Part shown: positions 1 through 7,203 of the stretch, piece by piece | Layout: each line of letters begins with the position of its first letter | How positions within the stretch are numbered: the stretch's first letter is position 1 | Assembly: GCA_012727745.1 (NCBI GenBank) | Contig: JAAYGJ010000014.1 | Location: forward strand, 1 to 13,853 | DNA: 13,853 nt | From: Clostridia bacterium | Lineage (GTDB): Bacteria; Bacillota; DSM-521; Neomoorellales; Neomoorellaceae | Reading direction: 5' to 3' | Translations under genes and position numbers: made by a program | Notes under the pieces: generated by a model | Told to the model about the DNA's origin: nothing | The model's input: only the letters and a program-made list of their open reading frames with translations | Databases searched by the model: none

Positions 1-1
1 A

Positions 2-127
2 TCGGCCGGTGCCGGTTTCATCGTACCCATCACCGGGGCTATTATGACCATGCCTGGCCTGCCCAAACAGCCGGCGGCCTGCAAGATTGATATTGATGCC
101 AATGGCGTTATCACCGGCCTGTTCTAA
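2..127 (+). CDS. fhs: Formate-tetrahydrofolate ligase, C-terminal end (partial)
   Basis: Only the last 41 codons are in the window, read in frame 2 and ending at TAA 125-127. The tail contains GAGFIVPITG and then IMTMPGLPKQPAA, which I recognise as the conserved C-terminus of formate-tetrahydrofolate ligase (formyl-THF synthetase), followed by a short acidic end finishing GLF. The cytosolic enzyme makes 10-formyl-THF from formate, THF and ATP, the second step of the methyl branch of the Wood-Ljungdahl pathway in acetogens; many non-acetogens also use it for one-carbon supply. The gene starts outside the window, so nothing can be said about its promoter or the full active site. It is followed by a strong terminator at 168-199, so it ends its transcription unit. 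Confidence 0.9.
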   Translation, partial: SAGAGFIVPITGAIMTMPGLPKQPAACKIDIDANGVITGLF

Positions 128-167
128 GGGATAACCATTGCTATTTAAATTTGGCCACTGTATTTTT

Positions 168-199
168 AAACCTCACCCTGGCGGAAGGGTGAGGTTTTT
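168..199 (+). terminator. Rho-independent terminator after fhs
   Basis: A perfect 12-bp stem (168-179 with 186-197) closes a 6-base loop. The end of the 3' arm, together with the next two bases, forms a run of five T (195-199). It lies 40 bases after the fhs stop and separates fhs from the PAP2 gene. Confidence 0.93.
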
Positions 200-238
200 G
201 CAAGGAGAGATTATTAATAATTAACAGGCAAAATTTTA

Positions 239-267
239 TTGCAGCTGCTCGTCTTTTAGGTTAAAAT
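239..267 (+). promoter_or_regulatory. Candidate sigma-A promoter for the PAP2 gene
   Basis: TTGCAG at 239-244 (3 of 6 to TTGACA) and TAAAAT at 262-267 (5 of 6 to TATAAT) are separated by 17 bases. They lie after the fhs terminator and about 30 bases before the start codon. The -35 match is weak, so this is tentative. Confidence 0.4.
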
Positions 268-297
268 GAAACGAAATATAACGAAAGGGAGAAGTCT

Positions 298-819
298 GTG
301 AGTCTGAGACGCTGGTTTAGCAACAGTGACCGGTATCTTCTTTATTGTGTAAACCAACGTCTAAAATGTGCTGCCCTGGACCTGTTAATGCCGTGGTTTA
401 CCCGGCTGGGAGGCGTAACTTTTGCATTTACTGTTATAGTTGCGGCAACTATCTTTGGACGCGAACCTACTCGCCATGCAGGTTTACAGGCCATGATCGC
501 CCTTGCGAGCAGCCATCTTACTGTGCGCATCTGCAAAAATTGGGTGGGCCGTTGCCGTCCCTATCTGTCTTTACCGGATATCCGCTACCTTTGTCAGCCC
601 TGGCGGGATTGCTCCTTTCCTTCAGGGCATACTGCTGCCAGCTTTTCTCTGGCAGTCGTATTAGCATTGAATTTTCCTTTCCTTACCTGGCCGTTAGTTG
701 CGGCTGCAGGATTAACCGGGATTAGTCGAATGTATGTAGGTATGCATTATCCTTCAGATGTTCTGGGAGGGGCTACTCTGGGCACCGTTTTTGCTTATCT
801 AGCCCATTGGTGCTTTTGA
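298..819 (+). CDS. PAP2-family membrane phosphatase (undecaprenyl-diphosphatase-like)
   Basis: A 173-residue integral membrane protein with a complete PAP2 (type 2 phosphatidic acid phosphatase) signature in order: K80-x6-R87-P88, P108-S-G-H111, and S143-R144-x5-H150-x3-D154. The conserved histidines and the aspartate are the expected phosphotransfer residues. Hydrophobic stretches around residues 40-55, 62-76, 115-125 and 130-142 fit a small multi-span enzyme with its active site facing outward. Bacterial members of this size dephosphorylate undecaprenyl diphosphate (BcrC type) or phosphatidylglycerol phosphate; the exact lipid cannot be told from sequence. The start is GTG 298, supported by a purine-rich site (AAAGGGAGAA, about 284-293). 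It appears monocistronic, with terminators on both sides. Confidence 0.88.
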   Translation: MSLRRWFSNSDRYLLYCVNQRLKCAALDLLMPWFTRLGGVTFAFTVIVAATIFGREPTRHAGLQAMIALASSHLTVRICKNWVGRCRPYLSLPDIRYLCQPWRDCSFPSGHTAASFSLAVVLALNFPFLTWPLVAAAGLTGISRMYVGMHYPSDVLGGATLGTVFAYLAHWCF

Positions 820-877
820 ATGTTAGCCTTGTAGAGTTAAGATATGGACCTAAAACGAGAGATAATCTGTACCCGGT

Positions 878-902
878 GCCGGCTCTGATAGCCGGCTTTT
901 TT
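878..902 (+). terminator. Rho-independent terminator after the PAP2 gene
   Basis: A 7-bp GC-rich stem (878-884 with 890-896) with loop CTGAT is followed by six T (897-902). It lies about 60 bases after the PAP2 stop. Confidence 0.88.
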
Positions 903-1006
903 CGTTCCCGTTTAGGTTTATCGGCAGCTCTTAGCCTGATATTAAATTTGCAAACTGCTTCTATTTCAATTGTCGCCAGCATAAAAAATGAGGGGAGGAG
1001 AGAGGC

Positions 1007-1282
1007 ATGTTATTTTTTGCGCCTGATAAATTTGTGCTGGCGATGGCGGGCATGCGCGTCCTCTCCAGCCTGATCGAATTATCGGCGGCCTTGCTGATGC
1101 TAAAATATAACCGGGTGGATGCTGCCTTAAAGGTTAATGCCATGCTGGCGCTGGTTGGACCAACAATAATGTTTATAGTAATGGCCCTTGGCCTCTGGGG
1201 GCTGGCCGGCAAGATGCCTGCCAGCAGGATGTTAATTATTATCCTGGGGGTAGGGTTAATTATGTACGGGGTCAGGCGCTAG
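1007..1282 (+). CDS. YqhV-family (DUF2619) small membrane protein
   Basis: A 91-residue protein that is mostly membrane: hydrophobic segments at about residues 8-33, 43-66 and 72-88 with short polar turns. The pattern MRVLSSLIELSAALLML, then a conserved asparagine and LALVGPTIM, resembles Bacillus subtilis YqhV (DUF2619), a family of unknown biochemical function found mainly in spore-forming Firmicutes. The start ATG 1007 follows a very strong ribosome site (AGGGGAGGAG at 991-1000). In B. subtilis yqhV lies beside the spoIIIA operon; here that context is absent. Family recognition is from memory of the pattern, so it is good but not certain. Confidence 0.75.
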   Translation: MLFFAPDKFVLAMAGMRVLSSLIELSAALLMLKYNRVDAALKVNAMLALVGPTIMFIVMALGLWGLAGKMPASRMLIIILGVGLIMYGVRR

Positions 1283-1405
1283 AAGTGGCAGGGGGACAGT
1301 GGTCTGACCTGTGAAAAAGTACCGCGGGTAATAGTGTTGCGCCCTACCTGTTACAGGCATAAAGATAAAAAAACAGGAATTCTGTTAACAGGGAGGGAAA
1401 AACTG

Positions 1406-2221
1406 GTGGCAGATAAATACGCAGGTGCCTGGCGGGGAGTGCTTGACTTTCCTATTAGCGGGCGCCAACAAAAACCCCGTAAAATTGGCTTGAGCATGGT
1501 TATTGATAAAGGCTTGGGCCTTACCGAATTTAAAGACCTGCTCGAAGTAGCAGCGCCGTATATTGATTTCATTAAGCTCGGGTTTGGGACTTCTGTATTT
1601 TACCCGGCGGCAATCTTAAAGGAAAAAATTCGCCTGGCGCGGGAATACAAAGTTGATATTTTTCCCGGCGGAACCTTTTTCGAGGTAGCGGTACTCCAGG
1701 GACGATTGAACCTTTACCTGCAAACAGCCAGAGAACTGGGGTATACTTTTATCGAAATATCAGACGGGACCATTGATTTGAGCCGTACCCTACGATTGAC
1801 TGCTATACGCCAGGCCCGGACGGAGGGCTTCGGCATTATAACTGAAGTAGGCAAAAAAGATCCCCGCGATGCCCTGAGTGAAGGACAGATTTTAAATCAA
1901 ATCGCAGTTGATCTGGATACCGGGGCTGACTATGTAATTATAGAAGGACGGGAATCGGGCCAGGGAGTAGTTATTTACGATAACAATGGTAAAATTAAAG
2001 AAGATACCCTGGCGAATATGCTTAGCGGGATTAGCAATTTAGGGCAAATTATCTGGGAAGCTCCTCTGAAACAGCAGCAGCAGTCCCTGATTATTAGCCT
2101 GGGACCCAATGTGAACCTGGGAAATATCCAGGCCGGTGATATCCTGGCCCTAGAAGCACTGCGGGTCGGGCTGAGGGGCGATACCCTTAGGACTACCCTG
2201 CCAGCGGTGGAAGTGAGTTAG
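1406..2221 (+). CDS. comA: Phosphosulfolactate synthase (ComA family)
   Basis: Adds sulfite to phosphoenolpyruvate to give phosphosulfolactate, the first step towards sulfolactate or coenzyme M. Hallmarks in order (numbered from GTG 1406): LDFP near residue 13, IKLGFGTS at 56-63 with the conserved lysine K57, PGGTFFE at 87-93, EISDG at 117-121, EVGKKDP at 147-153, and a distal IIEGRESG block, as expected for this TIM-barrel family. I choose GTG 1406 because GGGAGGG (1391-1397) sits 8 bases upstream and the product (271 residues) is close to the archaeal enzyme's ~250; an in-frame upstream GTG at 1334 would add 24 atypical residues. comB follows after a possible terminator. In Bacillus the orthologues (YitD/YitC) are linked to spore sulfolactate; which product is made here is inference. 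Confidence 0.85.
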   Translation: MADKYAGAWRGVLDFPISGRQQKPRKIGLSMVIDKGLGLTEFKDLLEVAAPYIDFIKLGFGTSVFYPAAILKEKIRLAREYKVDIFPGGTFFEVAVLQGRLNLYLQTARELGYTFIEISDGTIDLSRTLRLTAIRQARTEGFGIITEVGKKDPRDALSEGQILNQIAVDLDTGADYVIIEGRESGQGVVIYDNNGKIKEDTLANMLSGISNLGQIIWEAPLKQQQQSLIISLGPNVNLGNIQAGDILALEALRVGLRGDTLRTTLPAVEVS

Positions 2222-2271
2222 GACAAACGACCAAAACCCCTGCGGTAATTAAAAATTTTGTTAAATAGCAC

Positions 2272-2325
2272 AAAGCCCGGAAGATACTATTGCTGTTATC
2301 CAAAGAAATTGCCGGGCTTTTTCTT
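2272..2325 (+). terminator. Probable terminator between comA and comB
   Basis: AAAGCCCGG (2272-2280) pairs with CCGGGCTTT (2312-2320) as a 9-bp stem, and T-rich TTTTTCTT (2318-2325) follows. The loop is long (about 31 bases), so efficiency is uncertain, but position and T-run fit an intrinsic terminator. Confidence 0.7.
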
Positions 2326-2415
2326 ATTAACAACATTTTGCAGTATTGCTGATAAGAAGGAATTAGCCGCTAAAAGGCGAATAGCTTAAAACCGGACATT
2401 TTTGGGGGTGTAAAT

Positions 2416-3156
2416 TTGGTTGTTAATGTTTTTCCAACATTAAGCAGCATACCAGATGAGGCAATTAACAATAAGACAGTAATTGTTGTTGACGTCCTGC
2501 GGGCTACAACTACTATTACTGCAGCACTGGCAGCCGGTTGCCTGGAGGTTATTCCTGTTCTAACTCCAGAAGAAGCTATTGCTATGCGCGAACGTCTGGA
2601 AGATGAACGATTGCTTCTGGGCGGGGAACGCAATTCTTTAAAAATATCAGGTTTTAACCTGGGCAATTCACCTTTGGAATATACACCTGAAGTTGTAGCC
2701 GGCAAAAGAATAATCATCACTACCACCAATGGTACCCGAGCTATTAGCCGGGCGGTTAATGGCAGCCAGCTCCTGCTTGGGGCGATTAATAATGCCACGG
2801 CAGTAGCGCGCTTAGCAGCTGGAGTGGGAAACGATATTGCTATTATCTGTGCCGGCACCCGGGATTATTTTGCTTTAGAGGATTTTTTAGCAGCAGGCTT
2901 AATAATTGATCAGCTTAAAAACTATACTAGCTTTGCTTCAGGTGATGGCGCCCAGGTTGCCTGGGATTATTACAATGTTAATCGCTATCAGCTAAATAAA
3001 GTGTTGAAGGCCGGTTTTCACGGCCGGCAATTGATAGAGCTGGGGTTTGAAGCAGACATTGACTATTGTGCCAAGGTAGATCAAGTTGATATTGTACCTG
3101 TATATAAAGGTGGGATTATCAAAGCTTGCCAGGATTCCTGCTCTGCCGGTTCTTAG
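2416..3156 (+). CDS. comB: 2-phosphosulfolactate phosphatase (ComB family)
   Basis: Removes phosphate from 2-phosphosulfolactate to give sulfolactate, the step after ComA. The 246-residue length is typical. Family blocks visible are VVDVLRATTT (residues 24-33, with D26 and R29), GGERN (69-73), GNSPLEY (83-89) and TTTNGTRA (102-109). These match the magnesium-dependent ComB fold, which is unrelated to common phosphatases. The start is TTG 2416 behind a G-rich site (GGGGG at 2404-2408); no ATG gives the conserved N-terminus. No comC (sulfolactate dehydrogenase) is in the window, so whether the product is exported, stored in spores or converted to coenzyme M is unknown. Confidence 0.88.
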   Translation: MVVNVFPTLSSIPDEAINNKTVIVVDVLRATTTITAALAAGCLEVIPVLTPEEAIAMRERLEDERLLLGGERNSLKISGFNLGNSPLEYTPEVVAGKRIIITTTNGTRAISRAVNGSQLLLGAINNATAVARLAAGVGNDIAIICAGTRDYFALEDFLAAGLIIDQLKNYTSFASGDGAQVAWDYYNVNRYQLNKVLKAGFHGRQLIELGFEADIDYCAKVDQVDIVPVYKGGIIKACQDSCSAGS

Positions 3157-3210
3157 CACTGGGGCCCGGGCATATAATCGAATAAGATGCTGTGGCAGGG
3201 AGCGTGAGCA

Positions 3211-3666
3211 ATGAATACCACAACCTTGATACTGGTTTTACTTATGCTCCTGGGCATCCTGGGCCGCTCCAATATTATTGCCGCGGCGGCAGCACTGCTG
3301 TTACTGCTGCAATTTACCAACATGCAAAGGTTTTACCCGCTGCTTGAACGCCGCGCCTTGGAGGCCGGCCTTATTTTTCTGGTAGTTTCGGTACTGGTGC
3401 CTTTTGCTTCAGGGCGGGTGTCTTCTCGCGAGATGTTGCAGTCTTTTATTACCGTCCCTGGGGTGATCGCTATTGCCAGCGGTATTATAGCCACCCATAT
3501 GAACAGTCAAGGCCTGGAACTATTGCAGCGCTTTCCGCAAATGATGATTGGCCTGGTTATAGGTTCGATTATCGGCGTAGCTTTTTTTGGCGGTATTCCT
3601 GTTGGCCCCTTAATGGCCGGCGGTATTGCCGCCTTGCTGGTGCAGTTGGTGTCATGGTTGCGTTAA
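3211..3666 (+). CDS. DUF441 / UPF0756 family membrane protein
   Basis: A 151-residue, strongly hydrophobic protein with four probable membrane spans (about residues 3-34, 50-66, 80-95 and 111-148). The N-terminal ILGRSNIIAAAAALLLLLQ, a central VPFASGRVS, and a C-terminal glycine-rich IGSIIGVAFFGGIPVGPLMAGGIAA split by small residues match the DUF441 (UPF0756, YtwI/YeaL) family. The family's function is not known. ATG 3211 has AGGGAG (3197-3202) 8 bases upstream. It lies 54 bases after comB with no terminator seen between them, so co-transcription with comB is possible. Confidence 0.8.
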   Translation: MNTTTLILVLLMLLGILGRSNIIAAAAALLLLLQFTNMQRFYPLLERRALEAGLIFLVVSVLVPFASGRVSSREMLQSFITVPGVIAIASGIIATHMNSQGLELLQRFPQMMIGLVIGSIIGVAFFGGIPVGPLMAGGIAALLVQLVSWLR

Positions 3667-3954
3667 AGAGGATTAAGGCTTGTTCCAGGTAGTACATACT
3701 TTTTTTAATAATAGGCCGGCCGGCGGGAATACTATAGCAAAAAAGGCGGTGGGCTAAGTGATAAACCGGATTGAAGATCCTGACAGGACTGCCAGACCTG
3801 CAGAGACGCCACAGCCGGCCAGTGTGCCCCATCCCCGCACCTCTCCCTTGGAATTTCCCCCTGAAGCAGAACCGGGGGGCCGAATTCCCCTCCAGGGGAT
3901 TTTTTATTTGCTAATACTTAGCCGGTGTTTGCTGCTACAGGGTTCAGGAGTGGC
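3667..3954 (+). other. Long non-coding leader/spacer before panB
   Basis: About 290 bases with no convincing gene. It contains a run of seven T (around 3701), the palindrome GGCCGGCC (around 3716), a G+C-rich stretch, and the hairpins annotated at 3850-3905. A reading frame from GTG 3758 runs through the terminator and the promoter with proline-rich, gene-unlike composition and was rejected. The pan RNA motif, a candidate cis-regulator upstream of pantothenate genes in some Firmicutes, is a natural hypothesis here, but I could not recognise its consensus. Confidence 0.5.
3886..3905 (+). terminator. Terminator-like hairpin upstream of panB
   Basis: TCCCC (3886-3890) pairs with GGGGA (3895-3899) around loop TCCA, followed by six T (3900-3905). 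The stem is short (5 bp) but GC-rich. Its 5' arm overlaps a competing helix (3850-3861 with 3875-3888), so it could be a plain terminator of upstream transcription or part of an attenuator. Confidence 0.6.
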
Positions 3955-3983
3955 TGGTCAAAAAAGCAACTTGCTGCTATAAT
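3955..3983 (+). promoter_or_regulatory. Sigma-A promoter for panB-cvpA
   Basis: TGGTCA at 3955-3960 (4 of 6) and a perfect TATAAT at 3978-3983 are separated by exactly 17 bases. It is downstream of the terminator-like hairpin and about 70 bases before the panB start, so panB should be initiated from here. Confidence 0.7.
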
Positions 3984-4055
3984 GGTAATAAGTGGCACCA
4001 GTTTACTTAACAGGCAGCGATGCCTGCTAATAGCAGTTCGAAAGGGGAATATCTA

Positions 4056-4865
4056 ATGGCGTCCCGTTCCAAAGTAACCTTAACTCAGCTCCAAGCTATG
4101 AAGGAGCAGCGGCAACCGATCACCATGGTTACCACATATGATTACACGGCAGCCTTGTTGGCCGACCGGGCCGGTATAGATATGTTTCTGGTGGGTGATT
4201 CGCTGGGCAATGTAATGCTCGGTTATCCCAGCACCGTACCGGTAACTATGGAGGAAATGATCCATCATACCCGGGCTGTGATGCGGGCCAACCCGGCAGC
4301 TCTGGTAGTGACTGACATGCCTTTTCTTTCTTACGAGACCAGTGTCTCCGAAGCGGTATATAACGCCGGGCGTTTACTTAAAGAAGGCGGTGCCGAAGCT
4401 GTTAAACTAGAAGGCGGCCGGGCCATGACCCCTATGGTACGGGCTATCACTGATGCTGGTATCCCGGTGATGGGGCACCTGGGATTAACACCCCAGTCAG
4501 CAGTTCAACTGGGCGGCTATCGGGTTCAGGGAAGAGATAAGGCTGCGGCGCAAAAGATGATCGACGATGCACAAGCATTAGTGGAGGCAGGCGTTTTTTC
4601 CCTGGTTCTGGAATGTGTGCCGACAAGCCTGGCGCGTACGATAACGGAGCAATTACCAGTGCCAACCATCGGCATTGGAGCTGGACCGGATTGTGATGGC
4701 CAGGTACTGGTCTATCATGACCTGTTAGGTTTATATGATCGCTTTAAGCCTAAATTTGTAAAACGTTATGCTAACCTTGCAGAGGATATTGTTAAAGCTC
4801 TGGAACAGTACCGTGATGAGGTGCGGCAGCGGAAATTCCCCGGGGAGGAATATAGTTTTAGATGA
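4056..4865 (+). CDS. panB: 3-methyl-2-oxobutanoate hydroxymethyltransferase (ketopantoate hydroxymethyltransferase)
   Basis: Transfers a hydroxymethyl group from 5,10-methylene-THF to 2-ketoisovalerate, the first committed step of pantothenate and CoA synthesis, in the cytosol. Conserved blocks are TTYDY (26-30), VGDSLGN with D48, VTDMPF with D87, VKLEGG with E119, GHLGLTPQ (140-147) and LECVP with E186. D48, D87 and E119 correspond to the known magnesium ligands and E186 to the catalytic base. I start at ATG 4056 (269 residues) because AAAGGGGA (4041-4048) is 7 bases upstream; an in-frame ATG at 4020 would add 12 residues and lacks a good site. panC and panD are not adjacent. The TGA stop overlaps the next gene's ATG. 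Confidence 0.95.
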   Translation: MASRSKVTLTQLQAMKEQRQPITMVTTYDYTAALLADRAGIDMFLVGDSLGNVMLGYPSTVPVTMEEMIHHTRAVMRANPAALVVTDMPFLSYETSVSEAVYNAGRLLKEGGAEAVKLEGGRAMTPMVRAITDAGIPVMGHLGLTPQSAVQLGGYRVQGRDKAAAQKMIDDAQALVEAGVFSLVLECVPTSLARTITEQLPVPTIGIGAGPDCDGQVLVYHDLLGLYDRFKPKFVKRYANLAEDIVKALEQYRDEVRQRKFPGEEYSFR

Positions 4866-5572
4866 ATTACCTGGACGTCTTCCTGCTTTTGGTGCTGGCC
4901 TGGGGTGCCTGGCGCGGCTATCAGCGGGGTTTTATTAACCTTTTAGCCGGTTGGACCAGTTATCTGGTGGGCGCTCTGGTGGCGGTTTTATATACTCGCC
5001 CCCTTGCCGAAGCTTTGGACCAGGCTTTTCAACTTAGAGTTGTCTGGGGCAGCTGGCTGCAAGCCCGCCTGCCCCTACCCGAACAGGTGTTGGGCCAGCC
5101 CCTGAGTATGGTGACTGTCCAACAGGTAGAAACCTTATTAGAAGCCTTGCCGGTGCCGGGATTGCTCAGGCAGAGCTTGTTGACCAACCTGGACCGCTAT
5201 GCCGGGACAACATTAGGGCAGGCCCTGGCCGGGGAGCTGGTTTTTCTGCTGCTGGAGCTAGTAGCGGTGTTATTTTTGTTTTATGGAAGTATATTTATCT
5301 TGCGCTATCTGGTGCGCTGGGGCACTGCGGGGAGAAGCCTGGCGCCTATGGCTATCTTTAGCCGAGTGCTGGGCTTTGCTCTGGGCCTGCTGGGACAGCT
5401 TTTCTGGCTGTCTTTGTTGGTAGGAATAACCCGCTCCCTACTGGCACTGCCTGCCATTACCACGGCTCCAGGGTTTTTCAACCTTTCCCGACAATTATAC
5501 AGCTCTGAGGTTGCAGCCCTTCTGGGCGATTTTTATGATTGGATGCTGGGGCTGGTGCAGGCCTTGATTTAG
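4862..5572 (+). CDS. CvpA-family membrane protein
   Basis: A 236-residue membrane protein. The N-terminus NYLDVFLLLVLAWGAWRGY with QRGFINLLAG is the typical start of the CvpA (colicin V production) family, followed by a second span near residues 35-48, a polar loop, and further spans near 122-150 and 170-200. Family members are inner-membrane proteins of poorly defined function, linked in enterobacteria to envelope stress resistance. The ATG overlaps the panB stop as ATGA, so translational coupling with panB is likely. AGGA at about 4845-4848 is a rather distant ribosome site, consistent with coupling. A functional link to pantothenate synthesis is not established. Confidence 0.75.
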   Translation: MNYLDVFLLLVLAWGAWRGYQRGFINLLAGWTSYLVGALVAVLYTRPLAEALDQAFQLRVVWGSWLQARLPLPEQVLGQPLSMVTVQQVETLLEALPVPGLLRQSLLTNLDRYAGTTLGQALAGELVFLLLELVAVLFLFYGSIFILRYLVRWGTAGRSLAPMAIFSRVLGFALGLLGQLFWLSLLVGITRSLLALPAITTAPGFFNLSRQLYSSEVAALLGDFYDWMLGLVQALI

Positions 5573-5655
5573 GCAATTCGCCGAAACCCATTTTTTCTTC
5601 TCAGCCCCTATATGAAGCAAGTTTTTTAGTATTACCTTCCAAGGAGGATGGCTAG

Positions 5656-7083
5656 ATGTCTTATATAGACAGCAAAACGGATAATAAAGAGCATAAACTG
5701 GAATTGACTTCCGAAAGCGCCTGGGAGCACCTGGAAGAGGGAACAAAGGAAGAGGTTTTTCACTTTGCCGAAGGATACAAAAGATATTTGAGCGAAGCCA
5801 AAACCGAGCGGGAAGCAGTGCAAGTCGCGCTAGAAATAGCCCGCAACAGCGGTTTTGTTCCCCTTAGCGCCCTGCCTGCCGGTGTGGGTTTTAGCCCCGG
5901 GAGCCGTTTTTACCTGGAATGGCGGGGCAAGGTCCTGTTACTGGGTGTAGTCGGCAACAATGACCTGGAAACAGGAGTGAGACTAGTGGGGGCGCATACT
6001 GATGCGCCGCGCATTGACCTAAAGCCAACGCCGCTTTATGAAAAAGCAGCTCTGGCAATGTTTAAAACCCACTATTATGGCGGTATCAAGAAATACCAAT
6101 GGACTGCTCTGCCTCTGGCCCTGCACGGGGTAGTTGTGTTGCCTAACGGGCGCCGGGTAGAGATAAAGATTGGCGAAGATAGCAAAGATCCCGTTTTTAC
6201 CATTAGCGATTTGTTGCCCCATCTTGCCAAAGAGCAGTTGAAGAAAAAGTTGGAGGAGGCCGTGAGTGGCGACGATTTGAACCTGGTGGTCGGCAGTATG
6301 CCGCTGGCGGGCGAAGGGGAGCAAAAGAATAAAGCGCGCCTGGCTATTCTCAAACTTTTGCATGAACGTTATGGTATGACTGAAGAAGATTTTATTACTG
6401 CCGAACTGGAACTGGTACCGGCGGGGCCAGCCCGGGACCTAGGTTTTGATCGCTCTCTGGTGGGGGGCTATGGTCAGGATGACCGGGTCTGTGTCTATAC
6501 TGCTTTACAGGCTATTAGGGAGATCCAACGTCCCGAACATACAGCGCTGGTACTGCTGGTGGACAAAGAAGAAATAGGCAGCACCGGCAATACAGGTGCC
6601 CAGTCTCGTTTCCTGGCCTATGCCCTGGCTGAGCTGGCAGCCCGCAGCGGTAACGCTGATTATTTGCGGGTAAGCCGAATTATGGCCAACTCTCAGGCTA
6701 TCTCGGCTGATGTAACTGCTGCCCTCGATCCTACTTATGAAAACGTTTTTGACTTGTATAACGCCTCTTTGTTGGGCCATGGGGTAGTTTTAAACAAGTA
6801 TTCTGGTTCTCGCGGCAAATATGATGCCAATGATGCCAGCGCTGAGTTTATGGGCCGGCTGCGAGATGTTTTTAACAGCAACCAGGTAATCTGGCAGAGC
6901 GGCGAGCTGGGCAAAGTGGATGCCGGTGGCGGCGGGACTATAGCCAAGTATCTGGCCTATTTTGGCCTTGAGGTGGCTGACTGTGGTCCGCCTCTGTTAT
7001 CTATGCATGCTCCCCTGGAAATAGCAAGCAAAGTAGATATTTATATGTCTTATCGGGGCTACAAGGCCTTTTTGGGGAGTTAA
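5656..7083 (+). CDS. M18-family zinc aminopeptidase (aminopeptidase 1)
   Basis: A 475-residue cytosolic metallo-exopeptidase of the M18 family (yeast Ape1 / bacterial ApeA type), which releases N-terminal, often acidic or hydrophobic, residues from peptides. The expected di-zinc site is complete: H114 and D116 in GAHTDAPRIDLKP, D275 in GYGQDDR, the catalytic pair E305-E306 in DKEEIGS (303-309), D352 in ISADV, and H451 near the C-terminus in SMHAPLE. The length is normal for clostridial members (about 465). ATG 5656 follows AAGGAGG (5640-5646) with 9-base spacing. It stands alone between spacers of about 80-120 bases; no promoter or terminator was convincing. Confidence 0.93.
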   Translation: MSYIDSKTDNKEHKLELTSESAWEHLEEGTKEEVFHFAEGYKRYLSEAKTEREAVQVALEIARNSGFVPLSALPAGVGFSPGSRFYLEWRGKVLLLGVVGNNDLETGVRLVGAHTDAPRIDLKPTPLYEKAALAMFKTHYYGGIKKYQWTALPLALHGVVVLPNGRRVEIKIGEDSKDPVFTISDLLPHLAKEQLKKKLEEAVSGDDLNLVVGSMPLAGEGEQKNKARLAILKLLHERYGMTEEDFITAELELVPAGPARDLGFDRSLVGGYGQDDRVCVYTALQAIREIQRPEHTALVLLVDKEEIGSTGNTGAQSRFLAYALAELAARSGNADYLRVSRIMANSQAISADVTAALDPTYENVFDLYNASLLGHGVVLNKYSGSRGKYDANDASAEFMGRLRDVFNSNQVIWQSGELGKVDAGGGGTIAKYLAYFGLEVADCGPPLLSMHAPLEIASKVDIYMSYRGYKAFLGS

Positions 7084-7203
7084 GGCAGGCAGGAGATTAC
7101 ATCTAAAGGGAGAATAAGGATAAAATTATAACAATATAACAACCTGGTAGCTGTAAATGGGGGCATATGGTGCCAGGAACACTCTTTTTAGGTGGGATGC
7201 CAG

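Noticed and set aside
345..725. 126-codon + strand frame overlapping the PAP2 gene
   Set aside because: Shadow of the PAP2 gene, whose three catalytic motifs are intact in the other frame; no ribosome site or family.
1334..1405. Longer comA start at GTG 1334
   Set aside because: The extra 24 residues are unlike the family and GTG 1406 has a better ribosome site and length.
3758..3982. 74-codon open frame from GTG in the panB leader
   Set aside because: Proline-rich, no recognisable family, and it runs through the terminator-like hairpin and the panB promoter.
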